A stretch of 64,000 nucleotides of DNA, taken from positions 44,983 to 108,982 of the forward strand of contig CAZOPV010000006.1 in the NCBI GenBank assembly GCA_964582085.1, written 5' to 3'. Positions 26,483 to 35,776 of the stretch are shown here, in pieces. Below the pieces are notes generated by a model. That model was not told where the DNA came from. It saw only the letters and a program-made list of their open reading frames with translations, and did no database searches. Origin of the DNA: JADGNF01 sp964582085 (GTDB lineage: Archaea > Thermoproteota > Bathyarchaeia > Bathyarchaeales > Bathycorpusculaceae). The translations under genes and the position numbers were made by a program. The stretch's first letter is position 1, and each line of letters opens with the position of its first letter.

Positions 26483-28654
26483 CTAATACGTCGTCGTGGT
26501 CGTAATCGTGGTTATGTAGGTTGTAGTGCCCAATGTGGTTGACGTTGTAACCGTCGTAACCTCGGTTGAACTATAAGTCGTAGTGCCTGACGTTATGGTC
26601 GTCGTAATTGTGGTGGTGTAATTTGAAGTTACAGTTGTCACCGTGGTCGTTGTAGACGTGGAAGTGCTCGTCCCTGACGTGCTGGTGCTTGTCATCGTGG
26701 TGGTTCCCGAAGTAATTGTCGACGTTGACGGTGAAGTCGCCGTCGTGGTTGTAGTCGTGGCTATAATTAGCGTAGTTGTCGTAGAGGTTGTGGTGGTCAC
26801 AGTTAAAGTGGCAGTTGTCTGGGTCGTTGTTGTGATCGTAGAAGTTGTAGTCGTCGGGCTTGTTGTTGTAATTTGAGAAGTCGTAGTGGTCGGAGTCGTG
26901 GTTATCACAGTTGTCGTTGTCAAACTCGTTGTAGTCACATTTGACGTACTTGTTGTAGCTGAAGAAGTCACGACCGTACTTGTACTTGTAGTCGAAGTGG
27001 TCGTTGTTACCTGACTTGTTATAGTGGTAGTTATGGGGTCTTTAGGTTTCAACGCAAACGCCCTCACACCCCAAGGATCTGAAGCACCCATAGTGTAACT
27101 TCCGCCGCTTATTGTCCCCGCAGACGGCATAGCAGCAGTTTGAAGCTGAATACAACCGTCAGCGCCTGCAGTGCTGGTGAACTCTCCTACAGCTTCTGTC
27201 CAATCCCCACCCGTTTCTCCAGTAAAAGAGCCAACAGCGTTGTCATCATTTACGAACACAAAAGCAACCGCCAGTCTGTATGTGTCCGACGTCGTAACCG
27301 ACGGCGCCGCAATAGTGTTTGACGTAGCCGATAAGAAGCCACCTCCCTCAGTAAAGCTTGAGGTTGCAGCATTGCGGAACGCATACATCCTAGCCATTTT
27401 GTTCGCCGGGCCGCCAACAGTGATTGTGATAGTTCCCGACTCGGTGCCATCGCTTATTCTGTAGTAAATCCATTGTCGCCCAGTTCCTGTTGAATCGGGA
27501 CCATACAGTAAAGTAAATCCGCTTGGAGTTGTTGGACTATTTCCTATATCTCGAACTGTAACCTGGAGCAAGATCAAGTCACCTGATTGAAGACCCGACG
27601 GATACGACGGTGTAGGATTGCCTGTGGTGCCCGAACCTGTTCCAGCCGAAACATAGGTTACTTGGCTTTTCGGAATAGTTGACGTAGTGGTTGTCTGAGA
27701 GGTTGTAGCAAACGTCGACGTAGTGGTAGTTGGTGATGTTGTAGTTACTGTTTGAGTGGTTGTTGTAAGCGTTGTGGTTGTAACCGTTGATGTTGAAGCT
27801 GAAGTTGTCGTAACCTGAAGTGTACTAGTGGTTTGAGTGGTGGTTGTAACCTGAGAAGTGGAAGAAGACGACGTAGTGGTAGTCACCTGTAAGGTTGTAG
27901 TAGTTGGTGTAGCCGTAGTTACAGTACTAGTAGAAGTCGTCTGGGTTGTAGTCGTTACTGGATAAGTGGTGGTTGAGGTGGTTGTCAAAGTTGAAGTGCC
28001 AGAAGTTGTTGTTGAAGTTAGCGTAGTTGTGCCCGAAGTTGTAGTGGACTTCAGAGTAGATGTACCTGGAGTAATTGTTGTAGTAGTTAGCGGCGTGGTA
28101 GTGGTGGTCTGAGTTGAGGTGCCGCTTGTGCTTGTAATTGTGACCGTTGATGTAGTCACAGTCGTAGTGAAAGTGCTGGTTGCGGAAGTTGAGGATGTTG
28201 TAACTGTAGAAGTAAGCGTTACGGTAGTAAGAACGCCTGTAAAGGGCGCAGCAACTTCTATTCTTGTCCCACGGGAACTTACAAGCCTAAATATGTATGC
28301 TGAGTTATCAGAGAATCCAAGCGGGTAAGTTATATTTATCCAAGCGCTGTCGCCTGGCAGAATGTAAGTGCCAGACGATATAATCGTGCTAATACTTCCA
28401 TTTATATCGACGCTGACTATCTCCACGTCTGCTTCTCCAACATTAAACACATACAACGAAGCTGTGGTGTACGAATTGAAACGTATATTCTCAACGGTTA
28501 TGCGTTCTTGGAGTTCTAAAATTGGCCCACGCCTTTGACTGTTAATCCAACTGCTGTATGCCCCATAAATTAGTCCGAATGCAACAATAGTTACTACAAT
28601 GAGCAACAGAGCAGTAACTACCGTTTCAACACCAGCGTTTTTCCGAAATGGCAT
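26483..28654 (-). CDS. Mucin-like Thr/Ser-rich surface protein with pilin-like anchor
   Basis: A 723-residue protein. Residues about 1-35 have the pilin-like text GVETVVTALLLIVVTIVAF, then a beta domain to about 140. Two long Thr/Ser tracts (about 140-322 and 540-720) flank a globular beta-sandwich of about 215 residues (GDLILLQVTVRD, WIYYRISDGTES, GAYTMGASDPWG-like text near its end). The tracts are nearly all Thr, Ser, Val and Ile and are ideal O-mannosylation stalks. ATG 28654 lies near the predicted start from the TATA box; an in-frame GTG-type start further up is not needed. The PMT-like enzyme 2.4 kb away is a plausible modifier. Confidence 0.8.
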   Translation of the reverse strand: MPFRKNAGVETVVTALLLIVVTIVAFGLIYGAYSSWINSQRRGPILELQERITVENIRFNSYTTASLYVFNVGEADVEIVSVDINGSISTIISSGTYILPGDSAWINITYPLGFSDNSAYIFRLVSSRGTRIEVAAPFTGVLTTVTLTSTVTTSSTSATSTFTTTVTTSTVTITSTSGTSTQTTTTTPLTTTTITPGTSTLKSTTTSGTTTLTSTTTSGTSTLTTTSTTTYPVTTTTQTTSTSTVTTATPTTTTLQVTTTTSSSSTSQVTTTTQTTSTLQVTTTSASTSTVTTTTLTTTTQTVTTTSPTTTTSTFATTSQTTTTSTIPKSQVTYVSAGTGSGTTGNPTPSYPSGLQSGDLILLQVTVRDIGNSPTTPSGFTLLYGPDSTGTGRQWIYYRISDGTESGTITITVGGPANKMARMYAFRNAATSSFTEGGGFLSATSNTIAAPSVTTSDTYRLAVAFVFVNDDNAVGSFTGETGGDWTEAVGEFTSTAGADGCIQLQTAAMPSAGTISGGSYTMGASDPWGVRAFALKPKDPITTTITSQVTTTTSTTSTSTVVTSSATTSTSNVTTTSLTTTTVITTTPTTTTSQITTTSPTTTTSTITTTTQTTATLTVTTTTSTTTTLIIATTTTTTATSPSTSTITSGTTTMTSTSTSGTSTSTSTTTTVTTVTSNYTTTITTTITSGTTTYSSTEVTTVTTSTTLGTTTYITTITTTTTY
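26487..27040. repeat. Low-complexity Thr/Ser-coding tract (C-terminal stalk)
   Basis: On the minus strand this stretch is a run of ACN and TCN codons encoding units such as TTTTS and TTSTTT. On the plus strand it reads as imperfect GTNGT repeats. It encodes the C-terminal stalk of the mucin-like protein and is prone to length change by slippage. Confidence 0.75.
27665..28240. repeat. Low-complexity Thr/Ser-coding tract (N-terminal stalk)
   Basis: A second imperfect array of Thr/Ser codons, similar in composition to the tract at 26487-27040 and separated from it by the globular beta-sandwich domain. The two arrays are degenerate rather than exact repeats. Confidence 0.75.
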
Positions 28655-28681
28655 ACAAAAGTATACTACTATACACCACAC

Positions 28682-28693
28682 GTTATAAAACTA
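28682..28693 (-). promoter_or_regulatory. TATA box of the mucin-like gene
   Basis: On the minus strand AGTTTTATAACG has core TTTTATAA (28683-28690). Initiation near 28660 leaves only about six bases before ATG 28654. Confidence 0.6.
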
Positions 28694-28869
28694 ATCATCA
28701 AAGTATGTGTATTCAAGACTGTGCACATTTGGAAACCGCCCGCCCCTCATAAACACTATCAAAATAGTGGGTACTTAGACTTATAAATAGCAAATGATGC
28801 CTTAAAACATAAAAAAATATTTACATTAATCGTAAATTTTAATTTTGATGAGCAAAAAACACAAAAAAA

Positions 28870-28878
28870 CTTATATCC
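28870..28878 (+). promoter_or_regulatory. TATA-like element of the 734-residue surface protein gene
   Basis: CTTATATCC lies about 36 bases upstream of GTG 28910, giving a predicted leader of about 10 bases or fewer. Confidence 0.45.
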
Positions 28879-28909
28879 AACTTAAGATTACTCAACACAC
28901 GGAATTACT

Positions 28910-31114
28910 GTGAAAAAATTTATTCTAATACTCCTAATACTCTTCACCTCAATAGCAACTGCAGCTTCATGCGGTTGCACCCGCGCAGAATCCACAGTAA
29001 TAATGACAGTAAACTACATCATCGTCGGCGGCGGAACAGGCTATTCACCACCCACATTTCATTATATTAATGCAAACGGTGAACAGGCTAACTTAACCCT
29101 AAGTCAAAACCCCACAGTAGTGACCGTTCTTTCTTCATCTTCATGGTCCGTTACACCTGCTTCACTTGAAGGATCAATGGAAAACGAGAGATGGTGCACC
29201 GGCGAAGCAGCAACTGGAACCGCATCCTCCGTAGCCATAACATTCACATTTTACCACCAGTACAAAGTCAACACAAGCTTTTCTACTTCTGATAGCTCCC
29301 AACCATCAGCGGCAGTTATTCTCTCAGGTGTTTCATTAGGCGGCGCGTTTGATGCGCCCTTGTCGAATACAACAACCTTTGTATGGCTAGACGCCGCGTC
29401 AAATTGGACCGTAACCAACCCCATAATATCCTCTTCAGGAACTGAACGATGGTATGCTACAAACGAAACCAATGGCACGGTAACTCCAACTACAGTAATT
29501 GCACCACACTACCACCACCAGTACAAGGTCACTTTCGCTCAATCAGGTCTCGGTTCAGACTATTCAGGCACAATTTTAACGGTAAATGAAACAACAAACC
29601 TTGAGTCGTTGCCAACCAGCACGTGGGCTGATAGGGGCACTTCAGTAAGTTTCAATTATACCCCTGAAGTTCCAAGTACACTTCCAAACAAAAAATATGC
29701 ACTGGTAGCAACAAACGCTTCATCCCCACTGACAATTTCAGCTGCAACCACCATCAGCGGCAACTACACAACACTCTATTACATAACAATCAACAGCCCA
29801 CACGGCAATCCAAATAAAACCTCGCAATGGGTCAACGCAGGAGACACCTTCACAGTATCGGTCACTAACCCAGACATTATCGAGCCAGGTCACCAGTGGA
29901 GCCTCACCGCTACATCGCTCGATGGCGTAGTTCAACCTCCCTCAAACTCATTAACCCTCACAAACATACAAACAGCCCACAACATAGTCTTCACCTGGAT
30001 CGAACAATACGTAATCTCTGCCTCAACAACCCCCAACGGCCAAATTTCCCCAAACGGAACCCTCCCGCTCAAAGCTGGAAGCAACCAAACCTTCACAATA
30101 ACACCAAACCCCGGCTACCACATAGTTAACGTGGTAGTAGACAATATCTCTATGGGGCCAATCACCTCTTACACTTTTACAAACGTTAACGCCCCCCATC
30201 ACATATCTGCTACATTTGAAGCAAACCCCAACTTAAGTAACGTGACCTTCATAGTCACCGGTCTCCCAAACGGAACACGCTGGAACCTAACAGTAGGCAA
30301 CAGAACATTAACCTCAACATCAAACACCCTAACAGTCAGAGACCTACCAAGCGGCATACACCCATGGAACATAACAGCAACTATCCCAGGTTCAGAAGGA
30401 ACACGGTATTTAGCCGCCATATCCAGCGGCTACGCGTCAAGCAACAACGTATCAATAACTTACACAACTCAATATAGCTTAATTGTCACCTCGCCCTATG
30501 GCTCTGCAAGAGGCTCAGGCTGGTACAACAAAGGCGCCACTGCATTTGCAATTCTTGACAGAGACGTAATAGACGAAAATGACACTCTAACATACACCTT
30601 CACAGGTTGGACAGGAGATGCAACAGGAACAAGCTTGACAAGCAACCCTATTGTAATGAACGAACCAAAAAATGCCTTGGCTAAATGGACAACCACCTGT
30701 CGCCTAAACCTAACAAACCTAGACGTCACACTAGAAACTAACAGTACACTCAACGAATTAGCAACCAACGAAACAAACATAACACTTGCCGTTGATGGCA
30801 AAACCGACACCAACGGCTACTTAATCATCACACTACCCAAACAACCAAGCGACATCGCAACACAACTACGCGTTTTCTTAGACGGAATCGAAATAACACC
30901 CCAAATAATCCCAGGTAACACAACAGACTTCCTATACATCACCTACCCAAATAAGCCACAAACCATAACCATATCAAACCCAGCCGCGGGCGCAGCTGAA
31001 AACGAAGAAGGCATCGACTGGTCCCTAATTGCAGCAATACTCACATTGATAATCTCATTTGTCATAGTAGTATACCTAATAAGGTCCCTGCGTAAATCCA
31101 CACAAAGTTTTTGA
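28910..31114 (+). CDS. Large membrane-anchored surface protein with repeated beta domains
   Basis: A 734-residue protein from GTG 28910. It has a signal peptide (about 1-18, FILILLILFTSIATAA) and a long series of beta domains. Two copies near the N-terminus contain a HQYKV motif and a Trp-rich core (about 110-120 and 205-210). A middle InlB-like repeat reads GYHIVNVVVDNISMGP, and a late domain contains YTFTGWTGDATG. A single C-terminal membrane helix (about 705-725) ends in basic residues. This is a type I surface protein with many N-glycosylation sequons. Its coding strand is strongly A/C-rich. It is probably an adhesin or S-layer-associated protein. Confidence 0.8.
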   Translation: MKKFILILLILFTSIATAASCGCTRAESTVIMTVNYIIVGGGTGYSPPTFHYINANGEQANLTLSQNPTVVTVLSSSSWSVTPASLEGSMENERWCTGEAATGTASSVAITFTFYHQYKVNTSFSTSDSSQPSAAVILSGVSLGGAFDAPLSNTTTFVWLDAASNWTVTNPIISSSGTERWYATNETNGTVTPTTVIAPHYHHQYKVTFAQSGLGSDYSGTILTVNETTNLESLPTSTWADRGTSVSFNYTPEVPSTLPNKKYALVATNASSPLTISAATTISGNYTTLYYITINSPHGNPNKTSQWVNAGDTFTVSVTNPDIIEPGHQWSLTATSLDGVVQPPSNSLTLTNIQTAHNIVFTWIEQYVISASTTPNGQISPNGTLPLKAGSNQTFTITPNPGYHIVNVVVDNISMGPITSYTFTNVNAPHHISATFEANPNLSNVTFIVTGLPNGTRWNLTVGNRTLTSTSNTLTVRDLPSGIHPWNITATIPGSEGTRYLAAISSGYASSNNVSITYTTQYSLIVTSPYGSARGSGWYNKGATAFAILDRDVIDENDTLTYTFTGWTGDATGTSLTSNPIVMNEPKNALAKWTTTCRLNLTNLDVTLETNSTLNELATNETNITLAVDGKTDTNGYLIITLPKQPSDIATQLRVFLDGIEITPQIIPGNTTDFLYITYPNKPQTITISNPAAGAAENEEGIDWSLIAAILTLIISFVIVVYLIRSLRKSTQSF

Positions 31115-31186
31115 TTACACCAAACAAACCATAAATTCAAATAATCACATCAACAAAAAACCTAAACAAGAAAACAGGTGCAATCA

Positions 31187-31936
31187 ATGATAGAAAGAAT
31201 CAAATCAGGCATACAAGGATTAGACGAACTAATCGAAGGCGGTTTCCCCAAAGACTTTTGCTACGCCATAGTAGGTGGTCCAGGAGCAGGAAAAACAATC
31301 TTTGGCTCACAATTCATCTACCACGGAATAAGCCGATACAACGAAAACGGTCTATACATTACGCTCGAAGAGCCCCCGCACTCCATTGCTAACAACATGC
31401 TGAGATTCGGCTGGAACTTCTACGAGCTAGAAAAAAGAGAAAAATTAGCCCTCATAAACGCCACTCCAATAAAAGAACCAGGTCAAAGCAAATACACCCT
31501 CAAAGGTGAACTAGTAACAGAAGCCTTCGATGTCGACGGACTTTTAGGCTTAATAGCTGAAGCCAAAAGAAAAATTAACGCTAAAAGATGCGTAATCGAC
31601 TCTCTCACCGCCTTATCCCTAAAGTACAAAGAAGAATTTGAAATGCGCCAACAAAGTTTAAAACTAATCCGCGGTTTAATGGAGATGAACCTGACAACCC
31701 TTCTCCTCACTGAAAAATCTGAAGAATCTGCAGACCAGAAAAAATTTAGCCCTGTAGAATTTTTAGCTCAAGGCATAATACACCTCCACGTTTACCGCAT
31801 ACGAGACTTTATCATACGCGCAGTAGAAGTAAGAAAAATGAGGGGCACAAAAATAATCAACAAACTCTGCCTCTACGACTTTACCGAGCAAGGCATAATG
31901 GTTTACCCACAAGAAACAATCTTCCGAAACGCCTAA
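31187..31936 (+). CDS. KaiC/RAD55-family ATPase
   Basis: A RecA-like ATPase of about 249 residues: opening IKSGIQGLDELIEGGFP, Walker A GGPGAGKTIF (about 29-38), Walker B-type RCVIDSLTALSLKYKEEFE and C-terminal EVRKMRGTK. ATG 31187 follows AGGTG, and the in-frame GTG at 31178 is part of that ribosome site. ATAAATTCAA at 31131-31140 is a probable TATA box. It differs from the 19930 homologue by a longer insertion after about residue 100 (PGQSKYTLKGE). It sits between surface-protein genes, which suggests a role in envelope or motility signalling. Confidence 0.9.
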   Translation: MIERIKSGIQGLDELIEGGFPKDFCYAIVGGPGAGKTIFGSQFIYHGISRYNENGLYITLEEPPHSIANNMLRFGWNFYELEKREKLALINATPIKEPGQSKYTLKGELVTEAFDVDGLLGLIAEAKRKINAKRCVIDSLTALSLKYKEEFEMRQQSLKLIRGLMEMNLTTLLLTEKSEESADQKKFSPVEFLAQGIIHLHVYRIRDFIIRAVEVRKMRGTKIINKLCLYDFTEQGIMVYPQETIFRNA

Positions 31937-32019
31937 ACTACAATTCACCGCCAGCTATTGAGGCTTAAGATTAAACATCAAACTGAAATTGTTTATTCAC
32001 AACAAAAAATAAAAGGTAA

Positions 32020-32943
32020 TCATTGCCGTGCAGATTTCTTCTTAACCACCAACACAGCAACGATTACCACAACAACCACTACCACAATTGCTGCTACAGC
32101 AGTACTTAACGTTGAAGACGGCGAAGAGGGACTTGGTGACTGAGTTGGCGGCTCTGTTACAGAAGGCGATCCGCTGACAGAAACGCTGGTAGTACCTGTA
32201 GAAGTAGGCGTCGGCGAAGATGTTGGCTCAGGTTCTTTACTCTGAATCAACAAAGAGTAACCAGCAATTTGAGCCGACATCTCGGGCGTAGCATCAAGAG
32301 GCTTAAGAGAAAACTGGACAGACTCGTTAGGCGCAGTATAATTAGCTAAGTAGTTAGTGAACCCTGTTCCTATAACCGCGCCGGATGCATTGTAAAACGT
32401 GCCTGTTACCCACACTTTGCCGCTCTGCTGGCTACCCACGTTTTGCAGGTAACCTACCACATTGTAAATGCCGTTGTTGTCAACGTACGAAGTGTTAGCC
32501 ACAATTCTTAAGCCATCATACTGGCGTACATCTGTTTCATCAGCTAAAATCACCCGAAAACTCACATGATCCAGCAGTGGTGTCCAAGTGAGGTTGCCTG
32601 AAAGGGTACTCATCACGTCAAAGAGCATGTAGAAGGGTGCTTTTTGCTGAGGCAAAAGGTTGTTGACAAACGCAATGCTGTAGGAAGCTGCTTGTGGTTC
32701 ACCATCTGTGGTGTAAGCTATGCCTTCTAAACGCACAAAATCTATAACGCTTGAACCCACATTCTGTATTTCCCCCACCACAACAAGGTCACCCGGCATA
32801 GCATAGTAACCGTAGTTTTGTGGCACATACCATGAATAGCTCAGAATCTGTATGTCCTCTCTAGCAGCACTGACGCTTGAAACAGACACACATAGACCCA
32901 TCAAAAACAAAGTAATCATTAAAATCGTCATCAATTTTTTCAT
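32020..32943 (-). CDS. Membrane-anchored secreted protein with FxLYD-like domains
   Basis: A protein of about 307 residues with an N-terminal signal peptide (about 1-26), two similar beta domains (about 40-130 and 140-220) carrying GDLVVVGEIQNVGS and GIYNVVGYLQNVGS, a Ser/Thr/Pro stalk (about 230-270) and one C-terminal membrane helix of Val/Ile/Ala followed by KKKSARQ. The 'GEIQNVG' motif is typical of FxLYD-type domains on archaeal surface proteins. ATG 32943 follows GTGAG, which is itself an in-frame GTG at 32952. It converges with the KaiC gene. Confidence 0.78.
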   Translation of the reverse strand: MKKLMTILMITLFLMGLCVSVSSVSAAREDIQILSYSWYVPQNYGYYAMPGDLVVVGEIQNVGSSVIDFVRLEGIAYTTDGEPQAASYSIAFVNNLLPQQKAPFYMLFDVMSTLSGNLTWTPLLDHVSFRVILADETDVRQYDGLRIVANTSYVDNNGIYNVVGYLQNVGSQQSGKVWVTGTFYNASGAVIGTGFTNYLANYTAPNESVQFSLKPLDATPEMSAQIAGYSLLIQSKEPEPTSSPTPTSTGTTSVSVSGSPSVTEPPTQSPSPSSPSSTLSTAVAAIVVVVVVVIVAVLVVKKKSARQ

Positions 32944-33117
32944 GAAGCTCACTCTCTCTTATGCTTTTAACTTTGAAGTGGTTTTTACTATTAAAGTTTT
33001 TTAGGATTCCCCCAAATTATACCCAAATCTTAAACCAAAAATGCCTATCTTAGAAAATTCCTGTATTGCAAGTTAATCGGAGCATAAGCGGAACAGCAGT
33101 TCTATTGAAACTGTTAA

Positions 33118-33128
33118 TTTTATATAGT
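33118..33128 (+). promoter_or_regulatory. TATA box of the receiver-PAS-GAF-DUF835 gene
   Basis: TTTTATATAGT-type sequence; expected initiation near 33148 gives a leader of about 37 bases with GGTGGAGA just before TTG 33185, which supports the TTG start. Confidence 0.55.
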
Positions 33129-33184
33129 ATACCATTGTCTCTTAAGATTGTTGACGAAAATCAACGTGTAGGTGTGGTGGAGAG

Positions 33185-35362
33185 TTGAATTTACTTTTTA
33201 ATAGTTGTTTTGAGACGCAGAAGGAACAATTGGACGTACTGCTTGTTGACGACGAGAAAGATTTTTTGGAGGTTGCAAAGGAACTTCTGGAAAGAGAACG
33301 CAATTTTAAAGTAGCTGTGGCATCTTCCGTGGATGAGGCTCTAAAAAAGCTGTCTAAAAGCGCTTTCGACGTGGTTGTTTCAGATTACAAATTGGGCGAA
33401 AAGAGCGGGTTAGATCTTCTACAATTGTTAAAAAAAGAGAGCCCTCAGCTGCCAGTCATTTTCTTTACCGGTAAAGGTAGCGAGGAGGTTGCTGTTAAAG
33501 CGCTCAATTGTGGTGTGGACGGCTATGTATCTAAACATGGCTCCACAGAAATAGTCTATGGCGAACTATCCAGTTTGATACGCCTAGTGGCAGAAAAAAA
33601 GAAGACGCAATTAACTTTAGAAAAAAGCCGGAAATGCTATCACGCAATTATCGACCAAGCGGTTGACTCAATTTTTGTTCTTGATTTAAGCAATAAAATC
33701 TTGGATGTGAACCAGCAAGCGTGCAGAAGTCTTCAGTACACACAAAGAGAACTGCTTTCATTGAATATAACTGATCTCTTTGCTGAGCCAACAAAAGAGG
33801 AGTTGAGAGTCTGCTTGAGCGAACTTTCAAAGTCTAACCCCGTAGTTTTTGAAGGCACCCAAAAACGCAAAGACCAAAGCACCTTTCCAGTAGAGCTGTC
33901 TTTGAATAAAATAGGGCTAAACGGGGAAGCAATTATTGTTTTGACGGCAAAAGACCTGACTGAACGCAAAAAGGCTGAGGCAAAACTTTCTAGGTATGCT
34001 CAACTGCAAGCGGCAACGGCTGAACTTGAACAATTAGCGTTAACTCAACCAGACCTAAATGTTTTCCTAAATGAGGTGATAAAGAGGTCTTCTTCGGTTC
34101 TTAGACTAGACAGTTGTGCATACTTTGAGTTCTCTCCTAATAAAAGAGTGCTTTCACTTCGCGCCTGCAAAGGACTGAATGAAGATTTAGTTAACGCTTT
34201 AACCTACAGAGTGGATGACTTTTCACAGTTATGGACTACTTTGCTTCGTGAAGGCATGCTCGTTATTGAAAATTGGGCTTCAGAGAAACATTTCGAGCTG
34301 CCTCAGGATGTGGCTACTGTTAGCGTAAGAAGTAGTATCTGTGCAGTTGTTGGCTGCGCTGAGAAACCCTTTGGCTTACTCGGAGGCCACGTTCACGAGC
34401 CAAACGAGCGAAGTTTTGAATCAGACGAACGTGGCTTTTTCAGATCCATAGCTACTTTAATAGCCCAAGTTATTGACCACAAAAACATGCTTGATAAACT
34501 ACACGAGTCTGAGACAACCTACCGCGATCTGTTTAATGGCATGAACGAATCTGCATGGGTAATCAGTTTTGACGGAAAATTCATCGACTTAAACGACACC
34601 GCAGTCAACGTTTTAGGATATTCTAAAGAAGAACTCCTCTCAATGGGACCAGTAGATATCGATAGTAATTTGAGCAGAGAACAAATTGACGAGTTAATCA
34701 AACGGTTACCCTCAGATAGACAGCAAATCTTCGAAACCGAACACACCGCCAAGGATGGCAAGAAAATTCCAGTGGAGATAAGCTCCACTTTAATAAACTA
34801 TAAAGGCCAGACAGCAATTTTGAGCATTGCACGAGATATTTCTGAGCGAAAAGTACTACAAGCGCGCCTACGCAATTTAAGTTACCAACTAAACGGCTTA
34901 GCCGCCGGAGAAAGTTATCTCTGCGAAGCACACACACAAGCATTTAAAGCGTATGCAGACTTGACGTTTTACGGCGTACCAGGATTATGCATCGTACGTG
35001 AAGACCCGCACAGGATAATCAAAGACTACGGCGTTAAATCCGAAGATACACGACTGCTTTCATCTAAAAGCGTAAAAGGATTTGTAGCATTGTCTGATCT
35101 GCAGTCGGTATCTCTTACAATCTCCGACTTTCTCAAGCTACACGGTAATGGCATAGTACTCTTGGACGGTTTAGAGTACCTTATCAGTCTGTTTGGGTTT
35201 GACGCGGTCTTCAGACTTATTCAAGAGAAACGATTCGACTTCCTTGAAAACGGCGGAGTGCTCCTTGTGCCTGTTGATGTTGCCGCACTTACCGCGAAAG
35301 AAAAGGCTCTCTTATTAAGTGAGCTTAAACCGTTAGCCCCTGCAACAACCAGCAAACCCTAA
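33185..35362 (+). CDS. Response regulator receiver - PAS - GAF - PAS - DUF835 sensor
   Basis: The 725-residue protein begins with a receiver domain (about 16-130) whose phospho-acceptor set is intact: DDEKD, Asp in VVSDYKLGEKSG, Thr in FFTGKG and Lys in YVSKHG. A PAS domain (about 145-260), a GAF-like domain (about 275-420), a second PAS (about 435-560) and a DUF835 domain (about 565-720; LCIVREDPHRII, VLLDGLEYLISLFG) follow. It could collect phosphorylation and ligand signals and pass them through DUF835; no histidine kinase core is present. The TTG start is supported by GGTGGAGA. Its DUF835 is clearly similar to that of the 11127 gene. Confidence 0.88.
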   Translation: MNLLFNSCFETQKEQLDVLLVDDEKDFLEVAKELLERERNFKVAVASSVDEALKKLSKSAFDVVVSDYKLGEKSGLDLLQLLKKESPQLPVIFFTGKGSEEVAVKALNCGVDGYVSKHGSTEIVYGELSSLIRLVAEKKKTQLTLEKSRKCYHAIIDQAVDSIFVLDLSNKILDVNQQACRSLQYTQRELLSLNITDLFAEPTKEELRVCLSELSKSNPVVFEGTQKRKDQSTFPVELSLNKIGLNGEAIIVLTAKDLTERKKAEAKLSRYAQLQAATAELEQLALTQPDLNVFLNEVIKRSSSVLRLDSCAYFEFSPNKRVLSLRACKGLNEDLVNALTYRVDDFSQLWTTLLREGMLVIENWASEKHFELPQDVATVSVRSSICAVVGCAEKPFGLLGGHVHEPNERSFESDERGFFRSIATLIAQVIDHKNMLDKLHESETTYRDLFNGMNESAWVISFDGKFIDLNDTAVNVLGYSKEELLSMGPVDIDSNLSREQIDELIKRLPSDRQQIFETEHTAKDGKKIPVEISSTLINYKGQTAILSIARDISERKVLQARLRNLSYQLNGLAAGESYLCEAHTQAFKAYADLTFYGVPGLCIVREDPHRIIKDYGVKSEDTRLLSSKSVKGFVALSDLQSVSLTISDFLKLHGNGIVLLDGLEYLISLFGFDAVFRLIQEKRFDFLENGGVLLVPVDVAALTAKEKALLLSELKPLAPATTSKP

Positions 35363-35419
35363 AAACAAAACATGATAAAGCTAAACCTAATATCACAGGC
35401 TACCTACCATCTAAATTCT

Positions 35420-35776
35420 ATGATCCGAACGGTGAACCTTGACACCAACAACCAAACAGAAGTAACCCCAACTGCACTTAAAACCCTCAACCTGCGAAAC
35501 ACTTGGCTAGAACTAGTCGAGACAACAAAAGAAGAAGTAGAATGCGTCTCTGATAAAATTAGTGTAGCGCAGAACTTTCTAGATTTACCCACCTCCGCTG
35601 GCTTAGTTAACCTGCGATTAGAAGATGACTTCACCGTAGTAAACTTCGTTATAATCCAAGATATAATAGCATCCAAAGAAGTACACCCAATAGTTATGAT
35701 TTTATGCAAAGACTTCCTCGTTACCGTTGCAAAAAAGCCGACCAACACATTATTAATTTGGTTAAAAAAAGAATGA
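35420..35776 (+). CDS. corA: CorA-like transporter, N-terminal half (split gene)
   Basis: ATG 35420 opens MIRTVNLDTNNQTEV, a normal CorA N-terminus. The frame covers the cytoplasmic alpha/beta domain through DFLVTVAKKPTNTLLIWLKKE and then meets TGA 35774-35776. The next frame (start ATG 35773) carries on exactly where CorA should continue. An A7 run at 35764-35770 lies immediately before the break, and one extra A would give a single protein of about 317 residues, the usual CorA size. A longer upstream ATG (35372) is open but not CorA-like. Split by mutation, assembly error, coupling or -1 frameshifting. Confidence 0.72.
   Translation: MIRTVNLDTNNQTEVTPTALKTLNLRNTWLELVETTKEEVECVSDKISVAQNFLDLPTSAGLVNLRLEDDFTVVNFVIIQDIIASKEVHPIVMILCKDFLVTVAKKPTNTLLIWLKKE

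Noticed and set aside
26643..26876. Val-rich plus-strand frame
   Set aside because: It is the reverse complement of Thr codons (ACN gives NGT) in the mucin-like protein.
26487..28240. Repeated sequence considered as a CRISPR or tandem satellite
   Set aside because: The repeats are irregular, in frame and encode Thr/Ser stalks; there are no uniform repeats with unique spacers.
35704..35772. Upstream extension of the CorA C-terminal frame
   Set aside because: It lies out of frame within the conserved N half (DFLVTVAKK) and is not CorA sequence.
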